Shown here: piece by piece, positions 39,549 through 48,136 of the stretch
Numbering within the stretch: the stretch's first letter is position 1
Layout: every line of letters starts with the position of its first letter
Source of the DNA: Demetria terragena DSM 11295
GTDB taxonomy: Bacteria; Actinomycetota; Actinomycetes; Actinomycetales; Dermatophilaceae
Assembly: GCF_000376825.1 (NCBI RefSeq)
Contig: NZ_AQXW01000001.1
Coordinates: 118,514 to 182,513, forward strand
Length of the DNA: 64,000 nucleotides
Direction of reading: 5' to 3'
The notes under the pieces: model-generated
Told to the model about the DNA's origin: nothing
The model's input: the letters and a program-made list of their open reading frames with translations, nothing else
The model's database searches: none
Position numbers and translations under genes: made by a program

Positions 39549-40330
39549 CGACATACCACTTTCACTCCGGCCTCTTGGCAGGCACGGAGTGTTTCCGCGT
39601 CCGCCCCTTTATTAGTGACCAACATGTCCACTTGCTCCGGTCCGCAGACCTGATAGCTGCCCGTGCCGGGCAGCTTGCGCTGGTCTGCCAGCACCACGAC
39701 TTCCCTGGCCGCAGCGAGCAACCGACGCTTGACGGGCACCTCGACGATCGTGGTGTCCATCACTCGTCCATCGGCATCAATTCCGCTGGTACCTAAGAAA
39801 ACTCGGTCGAGAGCTACCTGACGCAACGCGTCTTCGGTCAGCATCCCCACTAAGGAGTGATAGGAGCGACGGACGACCCCGCCCAACAGAATGAGCTCGA
39901 CAGTGGCGTCATCCCGCAGGACGTCCAGAACCGCCAAACTGTTCGTGACCACGGTGATCGGCCGACCACGCAGATGGCGAGCAACTGCTGCGGTGGTCGT
40001 CCCGATATCGAGCGCCACGACCTCCCCATCGAGGACCTGCTCAGCCGCGGCTGCAGCCACCACTTCCTTATCGGGGCGCTCCTCTTCGACGGCCTGATCG
40101 AAGGTCCGGTCTTCCTGGGCCTCCCATGCCTGCACTGGATGGGGTTGGAGGTGTTCCCTGGGTGCGGCGCCGCCATGTACCCGGGTCAAAGCGCCAGCAA
40201 GGTGGAGTTGCTGCAGGTCGCGCCGAACCGTCGAAGCGCTCACCTCGAGTGCGCGAGCCAGGTCTTCGACGCTCACGACATGGTGGGCGCGCAAGTGCTC
40301 CAGGATCTGCGCATGGCGTTGAACCTTCAC
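39545..40330 (-). CDS. DeoR-family sugar-responsive repressor
   Basis: Transcription regulator, 261 aa. The N-terminal helix-turn-helix is classical DeoR (HAQILEHLRAHHVVSVEDLA, VSASTVRRDLQQLHLAGALTRVHGGA). The C-terminal effector domain has VVALDIGTTTAAVARHL, TNSLAVLDVL and DRVFLGTSGIDADG, usually binding a phosphosugar. GTG at 40330 is preferred because TAGGGT ends 6 nt before it; GTG at 40336 is also in frame. Operator-like CGCA repeats lie directly upstream, so self-control is likely. Confidence 0.92.
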   Translation of the reverse strand: MKVQRHAQILEHLRAHHVVSVEDLARALEVSASTVRRDLQQLHLAGALTRVHGGAAPREHLQPHPVQAWEAQEDRTFDQAVEEERPDKEVVAAAAAEQVLDGEVVALDIGTTTAAVARHLRGRPITVVTNSLAVLDVLRDDATVELILLGGVVRRSYHSLVGMLTEDALRQVALDRVFLGTSGIDADGRVMDTTIVEVPVKRRLLAAAREVVVLADQRKLPGTGSYQVCGPEQVDMLVTNKGADAETLRACQEAGVKVVCR

Positions 40331-40336
40331 GAACAC

Positions 40337-40342
40337 ACCCTA
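40337..40342 (-). promoter_or_regulatory. Candidate leaderless -10 box of deoR
   Basis: TAGGGT on the minus strand, GTGTTC, then GTG at 40330. The operator at 40349-40366 lies immediately upstream, in the -35 region. Confidence 0.5.
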
Positions 40343-40348
40343 ACCGGA

Positions 40349-40366
40349 ATGCGCAAAATCGCGCAT
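40349..40366. promoter_or_regulatory. Putative DeoR operator 1
   Basis: ATGCGC-AAAATC-GCGCAT, a perfect 6-bp inverted repeat; it also contains CGCA twice, 10 bp apart (40352 and 40362). Close to the deoR promoter. Confidence 0.7.
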
Positions 40367-40423
40367 CTATGAGCATCATTCTTCGATCTATTGGCCGCGA
40401 TCTCTTGCGTAGCGGCATCGACC

Positions 40424-40449
40424 GCGCAAGAATACGCATAATCACGCAC
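40424..40449. promoter_or_regulatory. Putative DeoR operator 2 (three phased CGCA repeats)
   Basis: CGCA recurs at 40425, 40435 and 40445, exactly one helical turn apart, with the same spacer style as operator 1 (GCGCAAGAATACGCAT resembles GCGCAAAATCGCGCAT). It lies 40-65 bp before the kinase start and probably controls the importer operon. Confidence 0.68.
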
Positions 40450-40489
40450 TAAGGGCGTACTAGAAACACATCAGGAGTCTTGTTCGCAC

Positions 40490-41593
40490 ATGAGCACTTT
40501 TGACCCACTCGCGTCCCAGCGCGGCGGCGATGACCCAGAGTTCGACGTCTTCCTTCATGGCACCGTCTTTCTCGACATCATCTTTACCGGGCTACCCCAG
40601 ATGCCCGAAGACGGTACGGAAGTGTGGGCTGACGGGATGGGCTCGTGCCCCGGCGGGATCGCCAACCTCGCGGTGGCCGCGGCCCGCCTAGGACTACGCA
40701 CCTCTCTGGGCGCCGCCTTCGGCGACGATGACTACGGCCAGTTCTGTTGGCAATCTCTGCAAGACGAAGGCGTCGAACTCGCTCACTCCAAGCGCTATGC
40801 CGACTGGCACTCCCCCGTCACGGTGTCCTTAGCCAGCGATCACGACCGCCGCATGGTGACGCACGGCCATCAGCCCCACGAGGACGCCACGACGATGATC
40901 GGTACGGCACCGCGGGCTCGCGCACTTCTGCTCGACCTTTCACCGGATGAGCCCCTGGGCAAAGGCGACCCGGGCCGTGCCTGGGCCGATGGCGCCCGCG
41001 AAGCAGGGGCCAAGGTCTTCGCCGATGTCGGCTGGGACCAGTCGGGTCAGTGGAATCCAGCAGTCCTAGACGACCTCGCGCATTGCTACGCCTTCACACC
41101 CAACGCGGCAGAGGCCATGGCCTACACCCGCACGACCACGCCACAAGAGGCGCTTTATGCCATCGCCGATCGAGTCCCTCTCGCCGTCGTCACGAATGGT
41201 GCCGAAGGCGTTCTGGCCATCGATAGTGAAAGCGATGAGGAAGTCTCCATCCCTGCCCTGCGGGTCCCGGCGACTGACCCCACCGGGGCCGGTGATGTCT
41301 TCGGCGCCGCACTCCTCACCGGAACGCTCGCCGGCTGGCCGCTCTCCCACCGCTTGCAGTTCGCCGGCTTGTGCTCGGCATTGTCCGTTCAGCAGTTTGG
41401 TGGGTCCCTCGCGGCGCCCGGCTGGGGAGACATCGCCGACTGGTGGCACCACACCCGTGAACTGACCGATACCTCCTCGCACGCCCGGTCAGTACGCCGC
41501 CGCTACGCCTTTCTCGACGACCTCATCCCGCCCGCACCGGTCCACGCCACCCGCCGTGCCGCAGCCACCATTGCCCGGCTTTCTGACGCCTAG
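40490..41593 (+). CDS. PfkB-family carbohydrate kinase
   Basis: Sugar kinase, 367 aa, ribokinase fold. CPGGIANLAVAAARLG near the N-terminus and the signature DPTGAGDVFGAALLTGT with the catalytic Asp near residue 270. First gene of an operon with a sugar ABC importer, and opposite a GH4 glycosidase and DeoR regulator. It probably phosphorylates the released monosaccharide; which sugar is unknown. AGGAG lies 12 nt before ATG 40490, a rather long spacing. Confidence 0.9.
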   Translation: MSTFDPLASQRGGDDPEFDVFLHGTVFLDIIFTGLPQMPEDGTEVWADGMGSCPGGIANLAVAAARLGLRTSLGAAFGDDDYGQFCWQSLQDEGVELAHSKRYADWHSPVTVSLASDHDRRMVTHGHQPHEDATTMIGTAPRARALLLDLSPDEPLGKGDPGRAWADGAREAGAKVFADVGWDQSGQWNPAVLDDLAHCYAFTPNAAEAMAYTRTTTPQEALYAIADRVPLAVVTNGAEGVLAIDSESDEEVSIPALRVPATDPTGAGDVFGAALLTGTLAGWPLSHRLQFAGLCSALSVQQFGGSLAAPGWGDIADWWHHTRELTDTSSHARSVRRRYAFLDDLIPPAPVHATRRAAATIARLSDA

Positions 41594-41641
41594 ACCACAT
41601 CCCCCTACCGCCCCGTCACCGCCACGTTCTCAGGAGTTCTC

Positions 41642-43000
41642 ATGGTTACCGTTCCTCGCCGCTCAGTGCTCGCGCTCGGGGCCAGCGGGCTCACGCTGGC
41701 GGCCTGCGCTCCGGGTGGAGGTAGCGACCAGTCCTCCGGATCCGCGAAGCCCGCCGCAGACATCAACACCGATGCCAAGAGCCTCGGCAAAGTCACGCTC
41801 ACCGTCTGGGACCAGGAGGTTCGCGGCGGTCAGAAGCAGCAGATGGAAACGCTCATCGGGCAGTTCGAGAAGAAGTACCCGAACATCAAGATCAAGCGAG
41901 TGTCCCGTTCCTTCGACGATCTCAGCAAGACTCTTCGTCTAGCCATGAATGGCGACAACGCTCCAGATGTGGTGCAGGCCAACAACACTCGCTCGCAGAT
42001 GGGCAAGTTCGTCAAGGCAAAACAGATCGTGTCCCTGGACAACTACGCAAAGGCCTACGGCTGGGACGACCGGTTCTCCGACTCGATCAGGTCGGTGTCC
42101 TCGTACTCTCCGGACGCCACGACATTCGGCTCAGGTCAGCTCTACGGCGTACCGCAGGTCGGCGAGGTCGTGGGCATCTACTACAACGCCGACAAACTCA
42201 AGAAACTCGGCATCAAGGCACCGAAGACCTGGGCCGAATTCGACAAGGCACTCGCCACCGCGAAGTCCAAGGGAGAGGTCCCGCTGGCCTTCGGCAATCT
42301 TGAAAAATGGCCAGCGGCCCACGTGTTCGGGCTCCTGCAGGGTCGGTATACCGACGCCAAGGCCATTCGTACTCTCGGATTCGGCGAGAGCGGCGGTGAT
42401 TGGGAGTCCGACAGCAATCTCAAGGCTGCGTCGGCGTTCCGTGACCTGGCGACCAAGGGCTACTTCGCCAAGGGGTTCAACGGGCAGGGATATGACCCTG
42501 CCTGGCAGGCGTTCAGTAAAGGCACTGGTGTCTTCCTCATCGCAGGCACCTGGCTCCAGGCCGACCTTGCGAAGGCGATGGGCGATGCGGTGCGCTTCAC
42601 CCTGCCACCAGCACCCGAGGGCGGAGATATCCCGCTCGCCCCCGGCGGGACCGGGCTGCCCTTTGCGATCACCTCCAAGGCCAAGAAGCCGGATGCGGCG
42701 GCGGCGTACCTGGACTTCATCACTTCGCCCGAGGCGATGAAGATCCTGACCGACACCGGCAACCTCCCGGTGTCCGAGACCTCCAAGCAGAAGGCGCCCG
42801 ACCGGCTGGCGACCGACGTCTTCGATGCGTTCTCCACCATCTCCACGGACGACGGTTTGCTCCCCTACCTCGACTGGGCCACACCCACGATGGGAGACAC
42901 CATTGGCGCCGCCCTCCAGGGTCTTCTCGCCGGGAAGGCATCGGCGGAGGCAACGCTGAAGACGCTGGCAACGGACTACCAAGAATTCACCGCGAAATGA
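41642..43000 (+). CDS. ABC sugar-binding lipoprotein
   Basis: Extracellular solute-binding protein, 452 aa. The signal has PRRSVLALGASGLTLAAC with a lipobox Cys, so it is membrane anchored. The mature part is family 1 carbohydrate-binding protein-like (VTLTVWDQEV, LIGQFEKKYPNIKIKRV, GDNAPDVVQAN, FGSGQLYGVPQVGEVVGIYYNADKL in pieces). AGGAG precedes the ATG. Works with the two permeases that follow. Confidence 0.93.
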   Translation: MVTVPRRSVLALGASGLTLAACAPGGGSDQSSGSAKPAADINTDAKSLGKVTLTVWDQEVRGGQKQQMETLIGQFEKKYPNIKIKRVSRSFDDLSKTLRLAMNGDNAPDVVQANNTRSQMGKFVKAKQIVSLDNYAKAYGWDDRFSDSIRSVSSYSPDATTFGSGQLYGVPQVGEVVGIYYNADKLKKLGIKAPKTWAEFDKALATAKSKGEVPLAFGNLEKWPAAHVFGLLQGRYTDAKAIRTLGFGESGGDWESDSNLKAASAFRDLATKGYFAKGFNGQGYDPAWQAFSKGTGVFLIAGTWLQADLAKAMGDAVRFTLPPAPEGGDIPLAPGGTGLPFAITSKAKKPDAAAAYLDFITSPEAMKILTDTGNLPVSETSKQKAPDRLATDVFDAFSTISTDDGLLPYLDWATPTMGDTIGAALQGLLAGKASAEATLKTLATDYQEFTAK

Positions 43001-43007
43001 GCGTGCG

Positions 43008-43895
43008 TTGAACGCATCTCGCGCGCCCGGTTCACCCCGCCTGATCGGCTATGTCTTCATCCTGCCGGCCTTCGTGGTCTATGCCGCGTTCGCGTTGTAC
43101 CCGCTCCTGAAAGCGGCGTACCTGTCGCTGTGGCACTGGGACGGGTCATCTCTGGCCACGTGGGCTGGGTTGTCGAACTACACCGAGGTGTTCACCGACG
43201 ATCGACTACGCAGCGCATTCATTCATGCGTTTGTCATGATCGGGTTCTTTGCGGTACTGCCGCTGGTGATTGGGTTGGTCCTCGCATCGGTCCTGCACCG
43301 CGGCCAGGTGCGCGGACGAAGCATCTTCAGATCCGTGGTGTTCCTGCCACAGGTCATCGCGATGGCCGTGATCGCGGTGGCCTGGCGCCAGGTGTACGCA
43401 CCCGAAGGCACGCTGAACGGCGTGCTGTCCGCTATCGGGTTGGACAGCCTCACCCGCGGCTGGCTCGGCGATTTCACCTTGGCCCTGCCCGCGGTCGGCG
43501 TAGTCGGGACATGGTTCGAGAGCGGCCTGGTGACGATCCTGCTGCTCGCGGGTATGAGCCGCATCCCCGGTGATCTGTACGAAGCCGCTCGGTTGGATGG
43601 CGCTGGGCCGATCCGGGAATTCTTCGCCGTCACGCTCCCGTCCGTGCGCGGAGAGATCGCCGTCGCGCTCACCCTCACGGTGATCGCGGCGCTCAAGACC
43701 TTTGATCTCATCTACCTCACGACGAAGGGTGGACCGGGACACAGCACGTCCGTGCCGTCCTACGAGGTCTACTACCAAGCCTTCGAACTCGACCAGGTCG
43801 GGCTCGCGTCGGCCATCGGAGTCGTCCTGGCCGTGATCATCTTTGCCATCTCGTTCGTCATCACTCGCGTCGCAGATCGGACTACTGACCGATGA
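43008..43895 (+). CDS. ABC sugar importer permease, MalF/UgpA type
   Basis: Inner-membrane permease, 295 aa, six predicted helices. The EAA loop that docks the ATPase is EAARLDGAGPIREFFAVTLP (about 196-215). It appears to start with TTG at 43008, 8 bp after the binding-protein stop; nearby ATG and GTG codons run into stops, and no strong ribosome site is seen. Confidence 0.9.
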   Translation: MNASRAPGSPRLIGYVFILPAFVVYAAFALYPLLKAAYLSLWHWDGSSLATWAGLSNYTEVFTDDRLRSAFIHAFVMIGFFAVLPLVIGLVLASVLHRGQVRGRSIFRSVVFLPQVIAMAVIAVAWRQVYAPEGTLNGVLSAIGLDSLTRGWLGDFTLALPAVGVVGTWFESGLVTILLLAGMSRIPGDLYEAARLDGAGPIREFFAVTLPSVRGEIAVALTLTVIAALKTFDLIYLTTKGGPGHSTSVPSYEVYYQAFELDQVGLASAIGVVLAVIIFAISFVITRVADRTTDR

Positions 43896-44695
43896 ACGTC
43901 AAGCGGACCGAACGCGCGATGAACTACGCGATCCTGGTGGCTTTCGCGATCACTGCCCTCTTCCCGATCGTCATGATCCTGGTCAGCGCTTTTCAGGCTG
44001 ACGGCGATAGCTCCGGCGGCTTCTCGAACTTCCAAGACGCCTGGGAGATCGGCCGATTCAGCGAATACCTCAAGAACAGCCTCATGGTCTCGGCGTTCGT
44101 GGTGCCGGTCAGTTTGGTGCTGTCGGTCCTCGCCGGGTACGCCTTCGGCACCATGACCTTTCCCGGCCGAGACCTTCTCTTCTACCTCATGCTGATCGGC
44201 ATCATGCTCCCCGCCGAGGCCCTCGTCGTTCCGCTCTACTACGACCTTGAAGCGATCGGCATGGTCGATACGTTCTGGGCCATTGCCCTCCCCCAGGTCG
44301 CGCAGTCAGTCGCCTTCGGGACCTTCTGGATGCGGGCCTTCTTCCGATCAAGTCCGCACGCCGTCGTGGAGGCCGCCCGCATTGACGGCGCCAGCACCTC
44401 GCGCATTCTGTGGCAAGTGCTCGTGCCGTTGGCTCGGCCAGCCATGATCACGTTGGTCGTCCTGACCTTCATGTGGACCTGGAACGAGTTCCTCATCCCA
44501 CTGGTGATGGCGCCGACCAATGAGGGCCTGCGTACGGCACCGCTCGGCCTCGGGTTCTTCGCCGGTCAATACACCCAAGGTGGGGCTCTGTTGGCCGCTG
44601 GTGCGACGATCGTGGCGCTGCCTGTGGTGGTTGTGTATCTCTTCCTGCAGCGACATTTCATCTCCGGCATGCTCGAGGGCGCGGTCAAGGACTGA
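43892..44695 (+). CDS. ABC sugar importer permease, MalG/UgpE type
   Basis: Second permease, 267 aa, overlapping the first by ATGA. Six helices; EAA loop EAARIDGASTSRILWQVLVP. No ABC ATPase gene follows: the operon ends and the next gene is on the other strand. A shared MsiK-like ATPase encoded elsewhere is inferred, as in many actinobacterial sugar importers. Confidence 0.92.
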   Translation: MNVKRTERAMNYAILVAFAITALFPIVMILVSAFQADGDSSGGFSNFQDAWEIGRFSEYLKNSLMVSAFVVPVSLVLSVLAGYAFGTMTFPGRDLLFYLMLIGIMLPAEALVVPLYYDLEAIGMVDTFWAIALPQVAQSVAFGTFWMRAFFRSSPHAVVEAARIDGASTSRILWQVLVPLARPAMITLVVLTFMWTWNEFLIPLVMAPTNEGLRTAPLGLGFFAGQYTQGGALLAAGATIVALPVVVVYLFLQRHFISGMLEGAVKD

Positions 44696-44718
44696 CCACC
44701 GGTGATGCGACCCAAGGC

Positions 44719-45483
44719 TCAGGCGCCGAAGCGACGCTCCCGTTCGGCATAGGCGCGCAGCGCCCGCAAGAAGTCGACGCGACGGAAGTCGGGCCAGTAC
44801 GCCTCACAAAAGTAGTACTCCGAGTGCGTGCTCTGCCACAGCAGGAATCCTCCGACGCGCTGCTCCCCCGAGGTGCGGATCACCAGGTCCGGATCCGGTT
44901 GCCCCTTCGTATACAGGTGCGAAGCGATCGCGTCGACGTCAATCTCCTGGGCGAGTTCCTCCATGGAGGTGCCCTTGGCGGCGTGCTCGCGCAGGAGTGA
45001 CCGTACGGCGTCGGCAATTTCCTGACGCCCGCCATAGCCGACCGCGATGTTGACGACCAGGCCCTCCACGTCGCTGGTGCTGGCCACGGCCCGCTTCAGC
45101 ACTTCGGTCGTCTCGGCGGGCAGGAGGTCGAGCGCCCCCATCGCGTTGAGACGCCACCGCTTAGCCGCCGCAAGATCGCCGACGACGTTCTCGATGATGT
45201 CGAGCAAGGGGGCAAGTTCCGCAGCCGACCGGTTGAGGTTGTCGGTGGACAGCAGCCACAGCGTCACGACTTCGACATCGAGTTCCTCACACCAGCCAAG
45301 GAACGGCTTGATGTTGTCGGCGCCCGCACGGTGGCCCGTCTCGGAGTCAGCACCACGCAACTTCGCCCAGCGGCGGTTCCCGTCCAGCATCACGCCGACG
45401 TGCCGCGGCAGTCGCTCCGCTGGCAGCGACCGGCTGAGGTTACGTTCGTACGCCTTGTAGGCCAGGTCGAAGATGCCCGGCAT
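44719..45483 (-). CDS. uppS: Short-chain cis-isoprenyl diphosphate synthase (Rv1086-like)
   Basis: Cis-prenyltransferase, 254 aa, extending allylic diphosphates with IPP for polyprenyl carriers. Motifs: HVGVMLDGNRRWAKLRG (catalytic Asp), WLLSTDNLNR, NIAVGYGGRQEI and DLVIRTSGEQRVGGFLLWQS. It is nearer by eye to mycobacterial Rv1086 (Z,E-farnesyl diphosphate synthase) than to the long-chain UppS, and its divergent neighbour is also the same (hemolysin III). ATG at 45483 behind GGGGAG. Product length is not certain. Confidence 0.9.
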   Translation of the reverse strand: MPGIFDLAYKAYERNLSRSLPAERLPRHVGVMLDGNRRWAKLRGADSETGHRAGADNIKPFLGWCEELDVEVVTLWLLSTDNLNRSAAELAPLLDIIENVVGDLAAAKRWRLNAMGALDLLPAETTEVLKRAVASTSDVEGLVVNIAVGYGGRQEIADAVRSLLREHAAKGTSMEELAQEIDVDAIASHLYTKGQPDPDLVIRTSGEQRVGGFLLWQSTHSEYYFCEAYWPDFRRVDFLRALRAYAERERRFGA

Positions 45484-45602
45484 GGCCCACTCCCCTCAGA
45501 CAAGACTGCGTAAGGTGCTGACGGTACCGCCCAGACCTGACTGAATGACACTTCACGTCAGCATGTGGCGAAGATCCCCAGCCGCTGCACAGTGAAAGGA
45601 CC

Positions 45603-45608
45603 TACTCT
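45603..45608 (+). promoter_or_regulatory. Candidate leaderless -10 box of the hemolysin III gene
   Basis: TACTCT, GGTGAC, then ATG at 45615. Confidence 0.5.
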
Positions 45609-45614
45609 GGTGAC

Positions 45615-46322
45615 ATGACCAATGCTGCAGCCGCCGTCGCGCAAGGCCGCGATAGCGCGCGCGAACTCGCCAGGATGGTCAAACCGAAGTTACGCGGATG
45701 GCTGCACCTGGGTATGGCGCCGATATCTCTGATCGCCTCGATCGTGCTCGTCGTGCTGGCGCCCACCGATCGCGCCCGTATTGGCGCGCTGATCTTCGGG
45801 CTGTCAGCAGTCCTGTTGTTTACCACGTCGGCCGTCTATCACCGCGGCGAGTGGACCCCCCGAGTCGCGGGCGTCCTGAAGCGGTGGGACCACTCCAATA
45901 TCTTCGTCATCATCGCCGGTACCTACACGCCGTTCGCGTTGACTTTGCTGCCGCGCGAGCAGGCCATCCAGTTGCTGCTGATCGTCTGGTCTGGCGCGCT
46001 GGCCGGGGTGCTGTTCCGCATCTTCTGGGTGGGCGCACCGCGCTGGCTCTACGTTCCGGTATACGTCGCTCTCGGCTGGGTCGCAGTGTTCTACTTCGGT
46101 CCCCTGATGGAAGCAGGCGGCGTCGCAGTGATCACCTTGATCGCCCTCGGCGGGTTGCTCTACACCATGGGCGCGATCGTCTACGGCACCAAGCGCCCCA
46201 ACCCATCACCCCGATGGTTCGGCTTCCACGAGGTATTTCACGCCTTCACGGTGCTCGCGTTCGCCGCTCACTATGTTGCGGCCTCGCTCGCGATCTACAC
46301 CTCACAAGCCGCCTGGGTCTGA
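45615..46322 (+). CDS. Hemolysin III / PAQR family membrane protein
   Basis: Seven-helix membrane protein, 235 aa. PAQR/HlyIII metal-site motifs: TTSAVYHRGEW (first His), WDHSNIFVIIAGTYTP, and GFHEVFHAFTVLAFAAHY (two more His). Despite the name, bacterial members such as TrhA affect membrane fluidity; cytolysis is unproven. Its last 21 bp overlap the convergent small gene at 46302. Confidence 0.9.
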   Translation: MTNAAAAVAQGRDSARELARMVKPKLRGWLHLGMAPISLIASIVLVVLAPTDRARIGALIFGLSAVLLFTTSAVYHRGEWTPRVAGVLKRWDHSNIFVIIAGTYTPFALTLLPREQAIQLLLIVWSGALAGVLFRIFWVGAPRWLYVPVYVALGWVAVFYFGPLMEAGGVAVITLIALGGLLYTMGAIVYGTKRPNPSPRWFGFHEVFHAFTVLAFAAHYVAASLAIYTSQAAWV

Positions 46323-46523
46323 CTCCCCCTTCGGAGCCGCATTCGTCTCAGCACGCTGGGCCACGCGCGCTGCGGCTTCACGCTCCTCACGAAGGCGAAT
46401 ATTCCGCAGCCGCGTGTTCATGCTGCGGAACAGGAACCAACACGCGATGGCCAGCGTGAAAAGCACGATGAAGCCCGCCAGACCAGCGGTGGTCGTGACG
46501 CTCTCGATCGACTCGTTGTTCAC
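46302..46523 (-). CDS. Small single-helix membrane protein (Rv1083-like position)
   Basis: Protein of 73 aa: one hydrophobic helix (about 13-33), then a charged RNIRLREEREAAARVAQRAE stretch. The start overlaps the mca stop (GTGA), so it is translated with mca. M. tuberculosis has a small protein gene (Rv1083) in the same place next to mca. Function unknown. Confidence 0.7.
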   Translation of the reverse strand: MNNESIESVTTTAGLAGFIVLFTLAIACWFLFRSMNTRLRNIRLREEREAAARVAQRAETNAAPKGESDPGGL

Positions 46524-47470
46524 GAGGCTGTCTCCCGCTCTCGCACATCGTCGATCACGAGGTCGCCGGCGCCCCCGGTCGCGAGCGCATCAGCATCGCC
46601 GAGGGCGCCCAGGCCAGCGAACAGATCGTCCTCATCGCGGTCGGTGGGACGCTCGACGTACGACAGCGCCAGGTCAAAGTCCTCGGTCGGCCAGACCTTG
46701 GCCTGAGTCTCCCGGGACACCTTGAAGAAGTTGCCCTGGGGATCGACTTGCGTCGCATGCGCCTTGAGGGCCCCTTCCCGCTGCTCGAAGTAGTCGGCCA
46801 CGTGAACCCGCGTGGTGATACGCCCGTCGGGTCGCTCATCGAGCCGGGCAATCCAGTCGACGTACGGCGACTCTTCGCCCGCGTCCTCGATCGCTTGGTG
46901 CAACGCGCGAATCTTGCCAGCCGAGAACGCCCGGTCGTAGTACAACTTCAGCGGCTGCCATGCCGGACCTGCGTGCGGGTATGCCTCCGGGTCGCCGGCG
47001 GCGCGGAAGGCTGCGACGGACACGACGTGGCACATGATGTGATCCGGGTGCGGATATCCACCGTTCTCGTCGTAGGTCGTCAGCACGTGCGGCCGGAAGC
47101 GCCTGATCTCGCGCACCAACGCCTCGACGGTGATGTCCTGCGGTTCAAGCGCGAAGCAGCCGCCCGGCAAAGGCGGCATGGGGTCACCTTCAGGAAGGCC
47201 AGAGTCCACAAAACCCAGCCAGTGGTGCTGAACGCCCAAGATGCGAGCGGCCTCCGCCATCTCGCGTCGGCGCACCTCAGGAAGCTCCCGCATGATTACC
47301 GGGTCGTTCTGCAAGCTGGGGTTGAGCACGTCGCCGCGCTCCCCGCCGGTGCACGAAACAACCAGCACCTCGTGGCCCTCAGCGGCATAGCGCGCGAGCG
47401 TCCCTGCACCCTTACTCGACTCGTCATCTGGGTGCGCGTGAACGGCCATTAGACGCATGCGATCGGCCAC
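46520..47470 (-). CDS. mca: Mycothiol S-conjugate amidase
   Basis: Zinc amidase that cleaves mycothiol conjugates of toxins to mercapturic acids and GlcN-inositol. 316 aa. Zinc motif AVHAHPDDESSKGAGTLARY, then SCTGGERGDVLNP, and HPDHIMCH. Zinc ligands are complete. I chose GTG at 47470 because AGGAGG lies about 8 nt before it; ATG at 47458 and a frame reaching 47512 are alternatives. Strong evidence that the host makes mycothiol. MshB is the close relative, but length and context favour Mca. Confidence 0.93.
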   Translation of the reverse strand: MADRMRLMAVHAHPDDESSKGAGTLARYAAEGHEVLVVSCTGGERGDVLNPSLQNDPVIMRELPEVRRREMAEAARILGVQHHWLGFVDSGLPEGDPMPPLPGGCFALEPQDITVEALVREIRRFRPHVLTTYDENGGYPHPDHIMCHVVSVAAFRAAGDPEAYPHAGPAWQPLKLYYDRAFSAGKIRALHQAIEDAGEESPYVDWIARLDERPDGRITTRVHVADYFEQREGALKAHATQVDPQGNFFKVSRETQAKVWPTEDFDLALSYVERPTDRDEDDLFAGLGALGDADALATGGAGDLVIDDVRERETAS

Positions 47471-47589
47471 CTGTCTCCTCCTGGCTGAACCTGCCATAAC
47501 TGCGCCCCGCACCAGGGCGGCACGGGGACGGGATTATTCTCTCACTGGCGTACAACGCCGCTACAACGCATCAATTCCCAGGAGCCGAC

Positions 47590-47967
47590 GTGCCATTTCC
47601 TCGCCCCGCCCCGGAGCAACGGAAATGGTGGCTCTTCGGTGGCGTCACCATCACTATCGCCGTCCTTGTCATTGTGTGGTTCGGCCTGTCGGCCACCGCT
47701 GGCATCACATGGACCGATACCGGGCATCAGACCGTCGACGACCGAACGATCAAGGCGCGATTTGATGTCGTCGACGCCGATCGTGGGCCAGTGACCTGCA
47801 CTCTGGCCGCGCTATCCGAGACCAAGGCCGTCGTGGGGAAACGTACCGTTGAGCTGCCGCCGAGTGAGTTTGAGTCCACCCGGCATACCGTGCCGGTGAA
47901 GACCGCCGAACGTGCGGTGGCGGTCCAAGTCGATGAGTGCATTCGCACCGGATCAGCAGAGCGCTAA
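47590..47967 (+). CDS. DUF4307 membrane protein (Rv1081c-like)
   Basis: Protein of 125 aa with a cytoplasmic N-terminus, one helix (about 14-34: GVTITIAVLVIVWFGLSA) and an external domain with YDVVDA-like strands (KARFDVVDADRGPVTCTLAALSE). Typical DUF4307, conserved next to mca and greA in actinobacteria; function unknown. GTG at 47590 behind AGGAG spaced 6 nt. Confidence 0.85.
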   Translation: MPFPRPAPEQRKWWLFGGVTITIAVLVIVWFGLSATAGITWTDTGHQTVDDRTIKARFDVVDADRGPVTCTLAALSETKAVVGKRTVELPPSEFESTRHTVPVKTAERAVAVQVDECIRTGSAER

Positions 47968-48013
47968 GCGCGGCGTCCGGCCCGAGGGTCAGGTGTCATC
48001 GCGACATCGGTGC

Positions 48014-48019
48014 TAGAGT
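48014..48019 (+). promoter_or_regulatory. Candidate greA promoter -10 (extended)
   Basis: TGC-TAGAGT reads as an extended -10. The resulting leader of about 115 nt holds a 10-bp hairpin (48091-48100 with 48103-48112) just before the ribosome site. Confidence 0.45.
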
Positions 48020-48090
48020 TGTCTATTCGCACTCGGTCTGGGTGGTCAGTCGTCTCAACGACATGGCTACACCCGGACCGCGTTGTTTGG

Positions 48091-48112
48091 GCCCGGTGCC
48101 GCGGCGCCGGGC
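48091..48112 (+). promoter_or_regulatory. Hairpin in the greA leader
   Basis: GCCCGGTGCC and GGCGCCGGGC pair with one G-U over 10 bp, ending 11 bp before AAGGAGAG. It could affect greA translation or attenuation; role unproven. Confidence 0.45.
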
Positions 48113-48136
48113 TGACGTACATCCAAGGAGAGAACT

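Noticed and set aside
38169..39653. 494-aa open frame on the plus strand opposite the GH4 gene
   Set aside because: No recognisable motif; the minus-strand GH4 is clear.
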